Below, piece by piece: positions 8,859 through 17,266 of a DNA stretch of 64,000 nucleotides. A program made the position numbers and the translations under genes. Within the stretch, counting starts at the first letter, position 1; every line of letters starts with the position of its first letter. This DNA comes from CAMBDS01 sp964355675. Lineage in GTDB: Bacteria; Electryoneota; AABM5-125-24; Hatepunaeales; Hatepunaeaceae. Location of the stretch: positions 62,001 to 126,000 of the forward strand of contig CAYHEC010000010.1 of assembly GCA_964355675.1 (NCBI GenBank). Reading direction: 5' to 3'. Under the pieces are notes generated by a model. It was not told the DNA's origin and did no database searches. It was given only the letters and a program-made list of their open reading frames with translations.

Positions 8859-10080
8859 ATTTTAAAATGAGCCACATCTTAATTATGAACTTTTCAATAA
8901 TGAGTGGGAAGTAAGTCAAAACAATAAAGCGCAAAGCCACACTTTCAGGCATATATCGACGTGCCTGACGCAGTTCGTCTCTGGCAAGGGTTTGATAGCC
9001 AGCGAGTCTTAATGCATTACCCCACTTCAAATGGAATTTAGACGCACTCACCTTAGCTTCTTGAAGCTCACTCTCTGGAAGTTGAACAGGTTGACGACCT
9101 CGAACGGGGTTTCTTTCTAATTGCTCAAAGATCGAATTCAATCGAATTAGCCAGGTGTGATCTTTCAGACATCTTTCTCTGCCGCGTCTGGCAATTTGCT
9201 CTCTTTCTTCGTCATGCGATAGATAGTATTCGATCTTTCGGCGAGCCTCATCTGGATCTCTGAAGCAAACTACTTCCTGATCCAACACAAAACAATCTTC
9301 CAATCCGTCGGTGTATTCGGTAAGCAAAAATCCACCGCACATACAAACCTCAAAGACACGTGCTTTGAGTGTCTTGATATTTTTGTTATGCACATCTTTT
9401 GCAAAATCCAGGTTAATTTTGCTGACATTAAAAACCCTGACCATCTCATCAAAAGGCAGGAAGCGATTCCAACCTCCGCCAAACTTTTCGATCTTCAGAT
9501 CCGTCGTTTCTATGGCTGTCATAAACGCCTCGCGGTCAGCTATCTTGGTCCCAACAAAGGAAACATCATATTCATAGGTAACATTAATCTTCTTAAATAA
9601 TTCTGGAGATGCGGCGGGGGGAACATAAAAATAGGGGATTTTCAACGACTGGTATTTTTCTATCACTGATGGTGCTACGGTAACACAATAATCCAGATGA
9701 GGGATATAGAGCTTGGTAAAACTATCAAAAGCGGAGTGATCGTCCCAAAACCAACAAATTACGATGCAACCTTGCGACCTTATAAAATCAAAAGTCTCTT
9801 CCATAACTTCAAATCCCCAGCGTTGGGCGAGCCACAAGACGTATTTAGGTCGCTCCCTTTTAACCAAATCAATAATTTCTTGGTTGGTTTTCTTCATCCC
9901 AACATCGAAATATCTTTTGAACCAATCGTAGCGAACAAATTTTGAAAATACTTGAGGTAGCGCTTCTGAAAAAGGTCGGTCCTTATCAAAACGCACCAAC
10001 CCTATAATGCCGTTTTTTCCGGCTAAAGGGTGCTGGCTATAATCGCTGTTGGTCAGCAATAATATCTTAGCGTCGATCAT
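8839..10080 (-). CDS. CgeB-like glycosyltransferase (GT-B, glycosyl transferase family 1-type C-terminus)
   Basis: 413 residues. The N-terminal half (KILLLTNSDYSQHPLAGKNG, PKYVLWLAQRWGFEVMEETF, VICWFWDDHSAFDSF, LDYCVTVAPSVIEKYQ) and the C-terminal half (DVSFVGTKIADREAFM, KINLDFAKDV, ARVFEVCMCGGFLLTEYTDG, CFRDPDEARRKIEYYL, RGRERCLKDHTWLIRL) match the spore-maturation CgeB type of glycosyltransferases. The C-terminal 90 residues form a basic helical tail. It probably transfers a hexose to the surface polysaccharide. It starts 48 nt downstream of the ColD-like gene and overlaps the nucleotidyltransferase gene by 20 nt. Donor and acceptor are unknown. Confidence 0.87.
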   Translation of the reverse strand: MIDAKILLLTNSDYSQHPLAGKNGIIGLVRFDKDRPFSEALPQVFSKFVRYDWFKRYFDVGMKKTNQEIIDLVKRERPKYVLWLAQRWGFEVMEETFDFIRSQGCIVICWFWDDHSAFDSFTKLYIPHLDYCVTVAPSVIEKYQSLKIPYFYVPPAASPELFKKINVTYEYDVSFVGTKIADREAFMTAIETTDLKIEKFGGGWNRFLPFDEMVRVFNVSKINLDFAKDVHNKNIKTLKARVFEVCMCGGFLLTEYTDGLEDCFVLDQEVVCFRDPDEARRKIEYYLSHDEEREQIARRGRERCLKDHTWLIRLNSIFEQLERNPVRGRQPVQLPESELQEAKVSASKFHLKWGNALRLAGYQTLARDELRQARRYMPESVALRFIVLTYFPLIIEKFIIKMWLILKYGKQVE

Positions 10081-10128
10081 ACGGCGTCGCCTTTAACAGG
10101 GATTTCAGGTCGTGCTGGTTCTGTGTCC

Positions 10129-11283
10129 TTAGAAGAAATTATCCATAATGCCTTCAAGTATGGTAAGCCTCCCATCGTTGACGGACTGATTGTTGCCTAT
10201 ATAGAAGGCGTTGGTGTGTAGGAAATCTGCGTTTTTAAATCCTTCGGCGTTATAGTGTTTCTTCAGGAAAGGTTGGCGCAGGAGGTTTCCGGCAACGAGT
10301 GGGCGGGACTCGATGCCAGCATCGGCAATAATCTTCTGAAACCTTTTCTTTTGTTCACAGTCCTTAAACAGAAATTGAAGAACAAAAGAGGATATCCCTT
10401 CGGATTCCGCTACAATAAGGGCGTCGCTATATTTCTTACATATCTCAACAAAACGGCTATAGTTGCGATTCCTTATTTCAATGAATTGGTCTAATTTGTC
10501 AAGTTGTGTTAGACCCAAAACCGCGTGGAGTTCAGTGTTTCGAACATTGAACCCGTCGGTAAGAAATAGAAATTGAAAATCAATGTACGGATACTTAGTT
10601 TTGATGTCGTCATGGTATTCAATCGGCAGTTCGCGAGCCAGTCCATGCGACCTTTTCAACAACAACAACCGGTATAATTCTTCGTTGTTGGTGCAGACCA
10701 TGCCGCCTTCGACTGTAGTCATGTGGTGACCCCAGTAAAAGCTGAAGGTGCTGCCTATTCCGAAGTTCCCAACCTTTACCTTGTCAATAGTGGCTCCATT
10801 TGCTTCACAGCAATCCTCCATGATCAAAATGCCACGATCGCCGATGATTTTCTTGATGCGGGAAATGTTAGCTGGAAACCCGATCAGGTGAGTAATAAAT
10901 ATCGCTTTTGTTCTGTCGGTGATGCATTTCTGAAGCTGATCGTAATCAAAGGAGAAATCCTGAAGATTGACGTCAACAAAGACAGGTTTCAACCCGCTCT
11001 GCATTACCGGGGTAACATTGGTTGTCCATGTAACGGCGGGTACGACAACTTCATCGCCATCATTCAAGCCATACATCTCCTTCAAAGCATTGATTAATAC
11101 CAGATTGGCTGAACTGCCCGAATTGACAAACACGCTATACTTACATCCCTGCCATTTGGAATAGCGGTTCTCAAATTCTTTTACTTTTGAAAATTGAGTA
11201 AATCTGGTTGTTTCCCTGATAAAGGAGACAAGAGTGCTAAGGTCATCTTGACTCAATATATCTTCTTGTAGTTTCCAGAGCAA
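10129..11283 (-). CDS. colD: ColD-like GDP-4-keto-6-deoxymannose 3-dehydratase (PLP/PMP, His in place of Lys)
   Basis: 384 residues of the DegT/DnrJ/EryC1/StrS fold. The decisive feature is FSFYWGHHMTTVEGGMV: where aminotransferases carry the Schiff-base lysine this protein has His186 (His186-His187 pair), the substitution known for ColD and E1-type 3-dehydratases. Other stretches also resemble ColD: VNSGSSANLVLINAL, DEVVVPAVTWTTNV, IMEDCCEANGA, KRSHGLARELP, DGFNVRNTELHAVLGLTQL, GIESRPLVAGNLLRQP. It would remove the 3-hydroxyl of GDP-4-keto-6-deoxymannose using PMP. Gmd and a ColC/Fcl-like gene in the same operon supply the steps before and after. It starts with TTG preceded by GGGG. RfbH/E1-type activity on a CDP sugar is the alternative, but no CDP-sugar genes are seen. 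Confidence 0.88.
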   Translation of the reverse strand: MLWKLQEDILSQDDLSTLVSFIRETTRFTQFSKVKEFENRYSKWQGCKYSVFVNSGSSANLVLINALKEMYGLNDGDEVVVPAVTWTTNVTPVMQSGLKPVFVDVNLQDFSFDYDQLQKCITDRTKAIFITHLIGFPANISRIKKIIGDRGILIMEDCCEANGATIDKVKVGNFGIGSTFSFYWGHHMTTVEGGMVCTNNEELYRLLLLKRSHGLARELPIEYHDDIKTKYPYIDFQFLFLTDGFNVRNTELHAVLGLTQLDKLDQFIEIRNRNYSRFVEICKKYSDALIVAESEGISSFVLQFLFKDCEQKKRFQKIIADAGIESRPLVAGNLLRQPFLKKHYNAEGFKNADFLHTNAFYIGNNQSVNDGRLTILEGIMDNFF

Positions 11284-11345
11284 TTTATAAATTCCCCATG
11301 GTTGTTTTGCCCGATTTGATCAGTATTCCAGTTTGAAAGTCCATT

Positions 11346-12266
11346 TCAAACCCTGATATATGGGTAATTGGCTACAAACCAATTAATGGTATTTTCAATT
11401 CCTTGTTCTATCTTAGTGTATTCGAAATTAGGAAGATATTTCGCCAATTTGGAAGTGTCGGCAGGTTTGCGGTATTGTCCATCAGACTTGGATGTATCCC
11501 AAATCACCTTACCCATAAATCCGATTTTTTCGACTATAGTTTCAATCAGATATTTTATCGTTACTTCTTCTCCAGTGGAGAAATTAATTGGGGTTTCTTC
11601 TTCGTAATATTTCAGTGCCCAAACGGCCAATTTGGCGGCGTCATCAGATAACAAAAACTCCCTTAATGGCGTCCCGCTCCCCCAGACAATAAAGTCCGTA
11701 TTATTCTTTTTGGCTAAATAACACTTGTGAATTAGTGATGGAATAGCATGTCCATCTTCCAGATTCCAGTTATCATTTGGCCCGTACATGTTTGTTGGTA
11801 TGGCAGTAATGAAATTGCAACCCCATTCGTTCCGGTATGCCCGACTCTGCACATCTAACATCCTTTTTGCATAGGAGTATCCATAATTAGACGGGTGGGG
11901 TTGACCGTCATGGATCGCCTCTTCTTTTAACGGGAAGGCAATATTATCGGGATAAACACATGTCGATAGAAAAGACATTAATTTATTTACCTTGATTAGG
12001 CGAGAGCATTCTAATACATTAGTATTTATCAATATATTGCTTCTATAGAATTCACCGAGATGTGCCATATTTCCGCCCAATCCACCGACTCGAGCCGCCA
12101 AATGAATCACGCCTTCGGGATGGATATCCTTAATTATTTTTAAGGTTTCATCAAATTTCGTAAGGTCGGCATCCTTATGTGTGATAAATACAAAATTCGG
12201 GAGATTTAACCTCTGGATGGCGTGACCAACCAATCCATCTCCACCGGTCACTAAAATTCTACTCAT
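11346..12266 (-). CDS. colC: ColC/Fcl-like NDP-4-keto-sugar epimerase/reductase
   Basis: 306 residues of the extended SDR family close to GDP-L-fucose synthase (Fcl). Seen: RILVTGGDGLVGHAIQRL at the N-terminus, HLAARVGGLGGNMAHLGEFY, FLSTCVYPDNIAFPLKEEAI, catalytic GYSYAKRML (Tyr/Lys), TAIPTNMYGPNDNWNLEDGH and SGTPLREFLLSDDAAKLAV, all Fcl/ColC-like. It should carry out C5 epimerisation and C4 reduction. Beside the ColD-like dehydratase the predicted product is GDP-L-colitose; GDP-L-fucose would be made if the 3-hydroxyl remained. The ATG at 12266 is chosen over the one 30 nt upstream because the Rossmann motif follows directly and it overlaps the preceding stop as ATGAGTAG (8 nt). Confidence 0.86.
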   Translation of the reverse strand: MSRILVTGGDGLVGHAIQRLNLPNFVFITHKDADLTKFDETLKIIKDIHPEGVIHLAARVGGLGGNMAHLGEFYRSNILINTNVLECSRLIKVNKLMSFLSTCVYPDNIAFPLKEEAIHDGQPHPSNYGYSYAKRMLDVQSRAYRNEWGCNFITAIPTNMYGPNDNWNLEDGHAIPSLIHKCYLAKKNNTDFIVWGSGTPLREFLLSDDAAKLAVWALKYYEEETPINFSTGEEVTIKYLIETIVEKIGFMGKVIWDTSKSDGQYRKPADTSKLAKYLPNFEYTKIEQGIENTINWFVANYPYIRV

Positions 12267-13275
12267 TGATTGCTCCCTGATTGAGATTCCACTCAATCGT
12301 TCGTTGTAAACCGTCTTTAAAAGAAATAAACTGCTTTATTTTAAATTCATTACACACTTTGCTTACGTCAAGCTTTACGATGCCCGGGGCATCCTTCATC
12401 ATCTTTCCCGTGCCAGCTTCGCACGTTGCTCCATATACTTCAGCAATTAACTGGGCCATTTCGTAAATAGATACGGTTTCTGTTGCCCCGACGTTATATA
12501 GTAACTCTTTTCCTTCAAGCATTATCTTGAACATCATAAATAGTGCGTCTGAAATATAACAATACGAACGAAGATCTTTTCCTTCATCCATTAGTTTGAT
12601 GTGCTTATCAATAAAGGCTTTTTTCATAAAGTTGCCCATCGCCCGTTCATCATGGATTGAAAGACCAGGTCCATAGACTAAGGCTACGCGTGCGATCTTG
12701 GCATCTACACCAAACTTTCGATTATAGATAAAGCACAGCGCTTCCCCGACTTTTTTAGACTCAATATAAGAGGCTCTGCCACTTGAAGTCAGGGAATTTC
12801 CTGGATATGATTCCTTCGTCGGTATTTCATTCGGAGGCGGGTTTCCATAAACTTCACTGGTGCTAAGGAGAAGAAATTTTGCGTTATTTGCCTTGCTGAT
12901 ATCTAATAGGTCTTTGGTAGCGTTTACATTCAGTGAGATAGTTTTTAGTTCATCCCCCAAGAACATTTTTGGCCCGCTATAACAGGCGGAATGAATTACG
13001 AAATCAACAGGATGTGAAAATGAGAAGGGTTGTGAAAGGTCATGAGTGATATAATTAAATCTATCATCCTTCCATACCGGAGGATTCTTACTGACACAAT
13101 GTGCCATAATATTCGCATTATAATATTCATTAGCAGTACTTAACAAGTTCACTATGTAATTTCCAATAAGTCCGTTACTGCCTGTTACGAGAAAACGTTT
13201 ATCGAACAGTGCTTCGAAGTTGCCAAAATTCGTTAGCAGGTTTCGGCAATCTTCTCTAATCAAGGTTGAATTCAT
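12259..13275 (-). CDS. NAD-dependent epimerase/dehydratase (extended SDR)
   Basis: 338 residues. KRFLVTGSNGLIGNYIVNLL binds the cofactor, LLLSTSEVYGNPP and the YIESKKVGEALC Tyr/Lys pair are the catalytic region, and VALVYGPGLSIHDERAMGNF and DLRSYCYISDALFMM are typical of UDP-glucuronate decarboxylase/4,6-dehydratase-like SDRs. The actual substrate is not evident. It sits between the transketolase halves and the ColC-like gene, so it may act on a branched or ketose-derived nucleotide sugar. The ATG at 13275 overlaps the transketolase stop as ATGA; an upstream in-frame ATG at 13332 would add a non-conserved leader and a long overlap, so it is rejected. Confidence 0.85.
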   Translation of the reverse strand: MNSTLIREDCRNLLTNFGNFEALFDKRFLVTGSNGLIGNYIVNLLSTANEYYNANIMAHCVSKNPPVWKDDRFNYITHDLSQPFSFSHPVDFVIHSACYSGPKMFLGDELKTISLNVNATKDLLDISKANNAKFLLLSTSEVYGNPPPNEIPTKESYPGNSLTSSGRASYIESKKVGEALCFIYNRKFGVDAKIARVALVYGPGLSIHDERAMGNFMKKAFIDKHIKLMDEGKDLRSYCYISDALFMMFKIMLEGKELLYNVGATETVSIYEMAQLIAEVYGATCEAGTGKMMKDAPGIVKLDVSKVCNEFKIKQFISFKDGLQRTIEWNLNQGAINE

Positions 13276-14165
13276 ATTAGCCGTTCGATTTTGTTTTTTA
13301 TTCCTGGCGCATCCAAGCCCAAGGCAGAACAATGCTGCTCATAGCTTCCATAGTTTGTCAGGAATTTGTCTTCTATCCCCAAACGAAACTGCCGGACATT
13401 TTCAAGACCTTCAAGCGCTCTGGACACTTCATCACCAAGTCCCCCGATAATGTTATGTTCTTCGATGGTTAGCACCTTGCCAGTTTTAATAGCGCTTTGC
13501 CTTATAAGCTCAATGTCCAGTGGTTTGATCGTATGAATGTAAATAATTTCTGCATCCATTAATTTCGCTACTGTGATAACATCTTTAAGTTGAGGCCCCG
13601 TAACAATGATCGAAAGAGATTTACCTTCTTTAATCTTAATGCCTTCGCCAACCTTTATCTGGATCGAATCAAATTGAACGCCATGTTTTACCGCGGGTAA
13701 TCTAAAATAGGTTGGATTGCAATTATTGTAAGTTTGTTTAAAAAGTTCATCGAACTCAAGCTCGGAGGTTGGATATACAATTTGCATCCCAGACAAGGGT
13801 TTTAAAATGGCAAAATCCTCATAACAGTGATGAGTACATCCGAGCGAAGCGTAATCAAATGCTGAACCGACGCTAATTATGCTGGCGCCTAACTTTTGAT
13901 AGCAAAGATCTACTTTGATTTGTTCATAACATCTTTCGAGAATGAAAGGCGCAATGCTGTGCACTACAGGATACATGCCAGTTGCCGATAAACCAGCCGC
14001 CATGCTGATAATTGTTTGCTCGCAAATTCCCAAGTTGTAAAATCGTTCGGGATGTTTATTTTGAAAATTCCGTAATAGAAATACACTGATATCGCCCATC
14101 AATACGACTAATTTTTCGTCAAAATCGCCGACAGCTTCAATTGTCCGAGAAAATTGATTTCTCAC
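13272..14165 (-). CDS. Transketolase C-terminal section (pyrimidine-binding and C-terminal domains)
   Basis: 297 residues forming the second half of a split transketolase. LVVLMGDISVFLLRNF and FYNLGICEQTIISMAAGLS carry the pyrimidine-domain core with the catalytic Glu (in GICEQ). SVGSAFDYASLGCTHHCYED is a substrate-loop equivalent, and the C-terminal domain ends with IIYIHTIKPLDIELI and VLTIEEHNIIGGLGDEV. Together with the gene just upstream (ATGA overlap) it would form a ThDP enzyme transferring two-carbon ketol units. In glycan clusters such split enzymes are usually dedicated to sugar biosynthesis rather than central metabolism; here the acceptor is unknown. Confidence 0.9.
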   Translation of the reverse strand: MRNQFSRTIEAVGDFDEKLVVLMGDISVFLLRNFQNKHPERFYNLGICEQTIISMAAGLSATGMYPVVHSIAPFILERCYEQIKVDLCYQKLGASIISVGSAFDYASLGCTHHCYEDFAILKPLSGMQIVYPTSELEFDELFKQTYNNCNPTYFRLPAVKHGVQFDSIQIKVGEGIKIKEGKSLSIIVTGPQLKDVITVAKLMDAEIIYIHTIKPLDIELIRQSAIKTGKVLTIEEHNIIGGLGDEVSRALEGLENVRQFRLGIEDKFLTNYGSYEQHCSALGLDAPGIKNKIERLI

Positions 14166-14944
14166 TCCAATTCCTTCAGGATGACCTTTAATTCTTCCTC
14201 AGTTGGGCTCCTGTGGTGCCAAGTGAAGCCGTTGTTTTCCAAAGTCTTCGATCCTTTCCCTTTTACCGTGCGAGCGATTACCATTGAAGGTCTATCCGTT
14301 TTACAGTTTGAAATAGTTCTAAAGGTTTGTTTCAGCTCATTGATATCATGGCCGTTGACATCATAGACTTTCCAGCCAAACGCTGACCATTTTTCGACCG
14401 GGTTAGTAATTGGCAAGCACCTGCTGGTTGATTCATTCAAATCTAAAATTCCAATAAAATTATTCAATTTACAATTTGCGGCAACCATAGCGGTTTCCCA
14501 GATAGTTCCTTCGTTACACTCTCCATCACCGATCAGAGAATAAACATAATTGGGTTTACATTTTATTTTCATGCTTAACGCGATACCGGCAGCGAATGGA
14601 AAACCGTGTCCGAGGGATCCAGTGGAAGCCTCGACTCCCGGAACTTTGTTTCTATCGGGGTGTCCGCCGAGTGGGCTGTCATATTTACCGAAAGTGATAA
14701 GATCATTCTCGGAAATATATCCTGCCTTTTGTAATACCGCATACAAAGCAACGGAAGCATGACCTTTACTGAGAATAAAATAATCTCTATCCTCCCAATC
14801 CGGGTTTTCCGGGTGATATTTCAGCACATCCTTATAGAGAACAGTCAGTATATCCACGATCGAGAAAGAGCTGGGGATATGACCTTCTTTTGCTTCAAAA
14901 CACAATTTCAGAATTGATTTTCTGATTTCGATTGGATTTATCAT
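14162..14944 (-). CDS. Transketolase N-terminal section (ThDP pyrophosphate-binding domain)
   Basis: 260 residues. Contains FILSKGHASVALYAVL, GGHPDRNKVPGVEASTGSLG, LGHGFPFAAGIALSMKI and the ThDP motif SLIGDGECNEGTIWE followed by an Asn pair (CKLNNFIGILD). This is the first half of a split transketolase; the partner follows with a four-base ATGA overlap. The ATG at 14944 is preferred because family members begin at about this point (MINPIEIRKSILKLC); an in-frame ATG at 14986 adds a basic leader of 14 residues and cannot be excluded. The gene is 54 nt downstream of the broken FkbM gene. Confidence 0.88.
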   Translation of the reverse strand: MINPIEIRKSILKLCFEAKEGHIPSSFSIVDILTVLYKDVLKYHPENPDWEDRDYFILSKGHASVALYAVLQKAGYISENDLITFGKYDSPLGGHPDRNKVPGVEASTGSLGHGFPFAAGIALSMKIKCKPNYVYSLIGDGECNEGTIWETAMVAANCKLNNFIGILDLNESTSRCLPITNPVEKWSAFGWKVYDVNGHDINELKQTFRTISNCKTDRPSMVIARTVKGKGSKTLENNGFTWHHRSPTEEELKVILKELE

Positions 14945-14998
14945 TTTAGAGCAATATTTGGAAAACCGTGAGCGTTTACGGACCATCTCTTGAAATAC

Positions 14999-15816
14999 TT
15001 AAGATAATTTGCTTTTAAATCTTTCCATTTCAATAAATATTGAATCTCTACCATTATCATAAACCATTAAATAATTTAAGCTTGATAAGTAATTATTGAT
15101 ATTATGATAGTTATAATGGACCGTCTCCACAATCAGAAGACTTGGACGGTATTTTCCCCAATCATTACTCTTCAATACTTCTAATTCATATCCTTCAACA
15201 TCTATTGACATAAAATCAATAGTGTCAGATGGTTTCAAGTATTTTTCTAAAATATTAGATAAAGGTGCCACTTCGACTTCTATTGTTTTTATGGCGGAAG
15301 CTTTATGCCAGATAAATGATTTTCTGCCATTTTATTATTGAAAGAAGATCCGTTACTAAATCCTTCTATCATATAAAAATCAGCTTTGCCCAACATTGGA
15401 CCAATGCCAATGTTCAGATTAATATCTTCTGGCCTAGCCTCAACTAGTTTATTAAAAGGACTTAATTGTGGTTCAATGTTAATTCCTCGCCAGCCTTTTA
15501 AGTAGAACCTAGTAGCATGAGAAGGAAACTCGTTGGGATCATTGGCTCCTATCTCAACATAATACCCATGACTCTTAAAATCTAGGAGAAAATCTATCAA
15601 CAGATCCTCATGATCATAACCATCATAAGATCCGAAAACCTTATGTATGAATTTTTTGCCTCTCCCAGAAAAGTCATTATAGTTCGGATCATTGCATTCC
15701 TCAGCGTTTTTTGCCAGAATGTTTTTTGCCAGAATAGACTTTATTTTCCTCAAGATTCTGACAATTAGAGGTGGTATAAAATCTAATAGTGTAATGTGTT
15801 TGTTAAAGATCTTCAT
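14999..15816 (-). pseudogene. FkbM-family methyltransferase, interrupted by a -1 frameshift
   Basis: Two adjacent reading frames make up one SAM-dependent methyltransferase of about 272 residues. The first (15816-15289) has YYVEIGANDPNEFPSHATRF and GWRGINIEPQLSPFNKLVEA, the SAM-binding part. The second (ending at 14999) has IDFMSIDVEGYELEVLKSND and LLIVETVHYN, the usual FkbM C-terminal core. The frames meet at an A-run at 15302-15304: one extra A would give a continuous GIKASAIKTIEVEVAPLSNI reading, as expected in the family. FkbM enzymes O-methylate sugars. Either the gene is freshly inactivated, it is phase-variable through the homopolymer, or a base was lost in the assembly. Confidence 0.8.
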
Positions 15817-15951
15817 GAAAGGTAGTTCCTTGTTGTTTCATGTGAGTATGTGAAAAGGTTATCTGTTATTTTGTTGCTTCGATTGTCCGTGTCAAAAGCA
15901 ATATTGTATTTCATGACTCTATGTCATTAAATTTTATGTTGTTCAAAATGA

Positions 15952-17226
15952 TTATTTTAAACTTAAGCTCCAATTTGTCCCACCCAGAACACAGCTAAAA
16001 TGCCTCGCTACTGCGCCATAGCGTGCCATTGTGGAACCGGTTTCTATGATGTTAAAACTTGAAACATTTTTACGTGTATCAATGCTTAGCTTGTTTGGAT
16101 TGTGTGCAGAAATATAAACAGTATACATGTCAGGGACAAGAAAGTTCTCCCTTATCCGAATGGTTGCTTGATACAAACCGGGCTTAAGTTCCACAAACGC
16201 CTTATTATTTCCATCAGATAAACTACTAAATAATACATTAACATCATTAGAATTAGATAACATAAAAGTGATTTCAGTATCTGTAGTGTGGCGCAATACT
16301 CTGAATTCAAGTCCAATCATAAACGGATTCAGAACATCTATATCCGCGCTCAGATTACCTTGATGGTCAGTTATCCAAACTTTTGTAAAGGATACGTTGG
16401 CGTCCAATTGAGGAACCAACGTAACAACTTTAGTTGTTTCTACTCTTTTATCAGTTATATACTGGCTTATAATATCAGATACTACTCCAGTACCAGATAT
16501 TCTGCCATTATCAAGTAATATCGCTTGAGTACACAATGACCGTACCGCTCCCATATTATGACTCACAAACAGCACCGTCCGACCCTCGTGCGCGACTTCT
16601 CCCATTTTCCCAAGGCATTTTTTCTGAAACTCAACATCGCCAACGGCGAGTACTTCGTCAATAACAAGTATCTCCGGGTCCAGATGCGCCGCCACCGCGA
16701 ATGCCAGGCGCACCTTCATGCCCGACGAATACCGCTTGACAGGAGTATCGATAAATTGCTCAACGCCGGAAAAGTCAACAATCTCATCGAACTTTCTGGT
16801 CACTTCAGCTTTTGTCATTCCAAGGATCGCGCCATTCAGAAATACATTCTCCCTACCCGTCAATTCCGGGTGAAATCCAGTCCCGACCTCAAGCAAAGCC
16901 CCGATTCGTCCTTTTATCTTGATCTCACCTGAGGTTGGCGCAGTTATATGTGAGATGATTTTTAATAATGTTGACTTACCAGAACCATTCTTGCCGATAA
17001 TGCCGAGTACCTCACCTTGATTAACTTCAAAGTTTATATCGCGCAACGCCCAGATGTATTCGCCGCTCTTGTTGCCATGATCCATCTCGCCGATTTTTAG
17101 CAGTGGGTCAGGTTTGCCTCTCGCTCTCGCCCACCAGCGACTAAGGTCTCCTGACAATGTACCTCCCCCGATAAGTCCCAATTTATAGAACTTAGAGAGG
17201 TTTTCGACCTTGATAACGACACTCAT
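15952..17226 (-). CDS. wzt: Polysaccharide ABC exporter ATP-binding protein with C-terminal substrate-binding domain (Wzt)
   Basis: 424 residues. ATPase domain 1-250: Walker A GIIGKNGSGKSTLL, Q-loop region, signature YSSGMKVRLAFAVAAHL, Walker B ILVIDEVLAVGD, switch His in LFVSHNMGAV. Residues about 270-424 form the extra beta-sandwich found in Wzt proteins that recognise the non-reducing terminal cap of the O-polysaccharide (SFTKVWITDHQGN, PGLYQATIRIRENFLVPDMY). It pairs with the permease 40 nt upstream. Presence of the C-terminal domain suggests that chain termination by a capping group, possibly the methyl group from the FkbM enzyme next to it, controls export. Confidence 0.94.
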   Translation of the reverse strand: MSVVIKVENLSKFYKLGLIGGGTLSGDLSRWWARARGKPDPLLKIGEMDHGNKSGEYIWALRDINFEVNQGEVLGIIGKNGSGKSTLLKIISHITAPTSGEIKIKGRIGALLEVGTGFHPELTGRENVFLNGAILGMTKAEVTRKFDEIVDFSGVEQFIDTPVKRYSSGMKVRLAFAVAAHLDPEILVIDEVLAVGDVEFQKKCLGKMGEVAHEGRTVLFVSHNMGAVRSLCTQAILLDNGRISGTGVVSDIISQYITDKRVETTKVVTLVPQLDANVSFTKVWITDHQGNLSADIDVLNPFMIGLEFRVLRHTTDTEITFMLSNSNDVNVLFSSLSDGNNKAFVELKPGLYQATIRIRENFLVPDMYTVYISAHNPNKLSIDTRKNVSSFNIIETGSTMARYGAVARHFSCVLGGTNWSLSLK

Positions 17227-17266
17227 TGCGCGCTCAACAGGTCGATGATTGCAGTTACTATGCCGC

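Noticed and set aside
14999..15291. Sec or other recoding to explain the FkbM break
   Set aside because: The stop there is TAA and the two parts are in different frames, so a frameshift, not UGA recoding, is the cause.
15826..15842. TGTTTCATGTGAGTAT resembling the ParB site parS (TGTTTCACGTGAAACA)
   Set aside because: Only 11 of 16 positions match and the second half-site is lost, so chance is likely.
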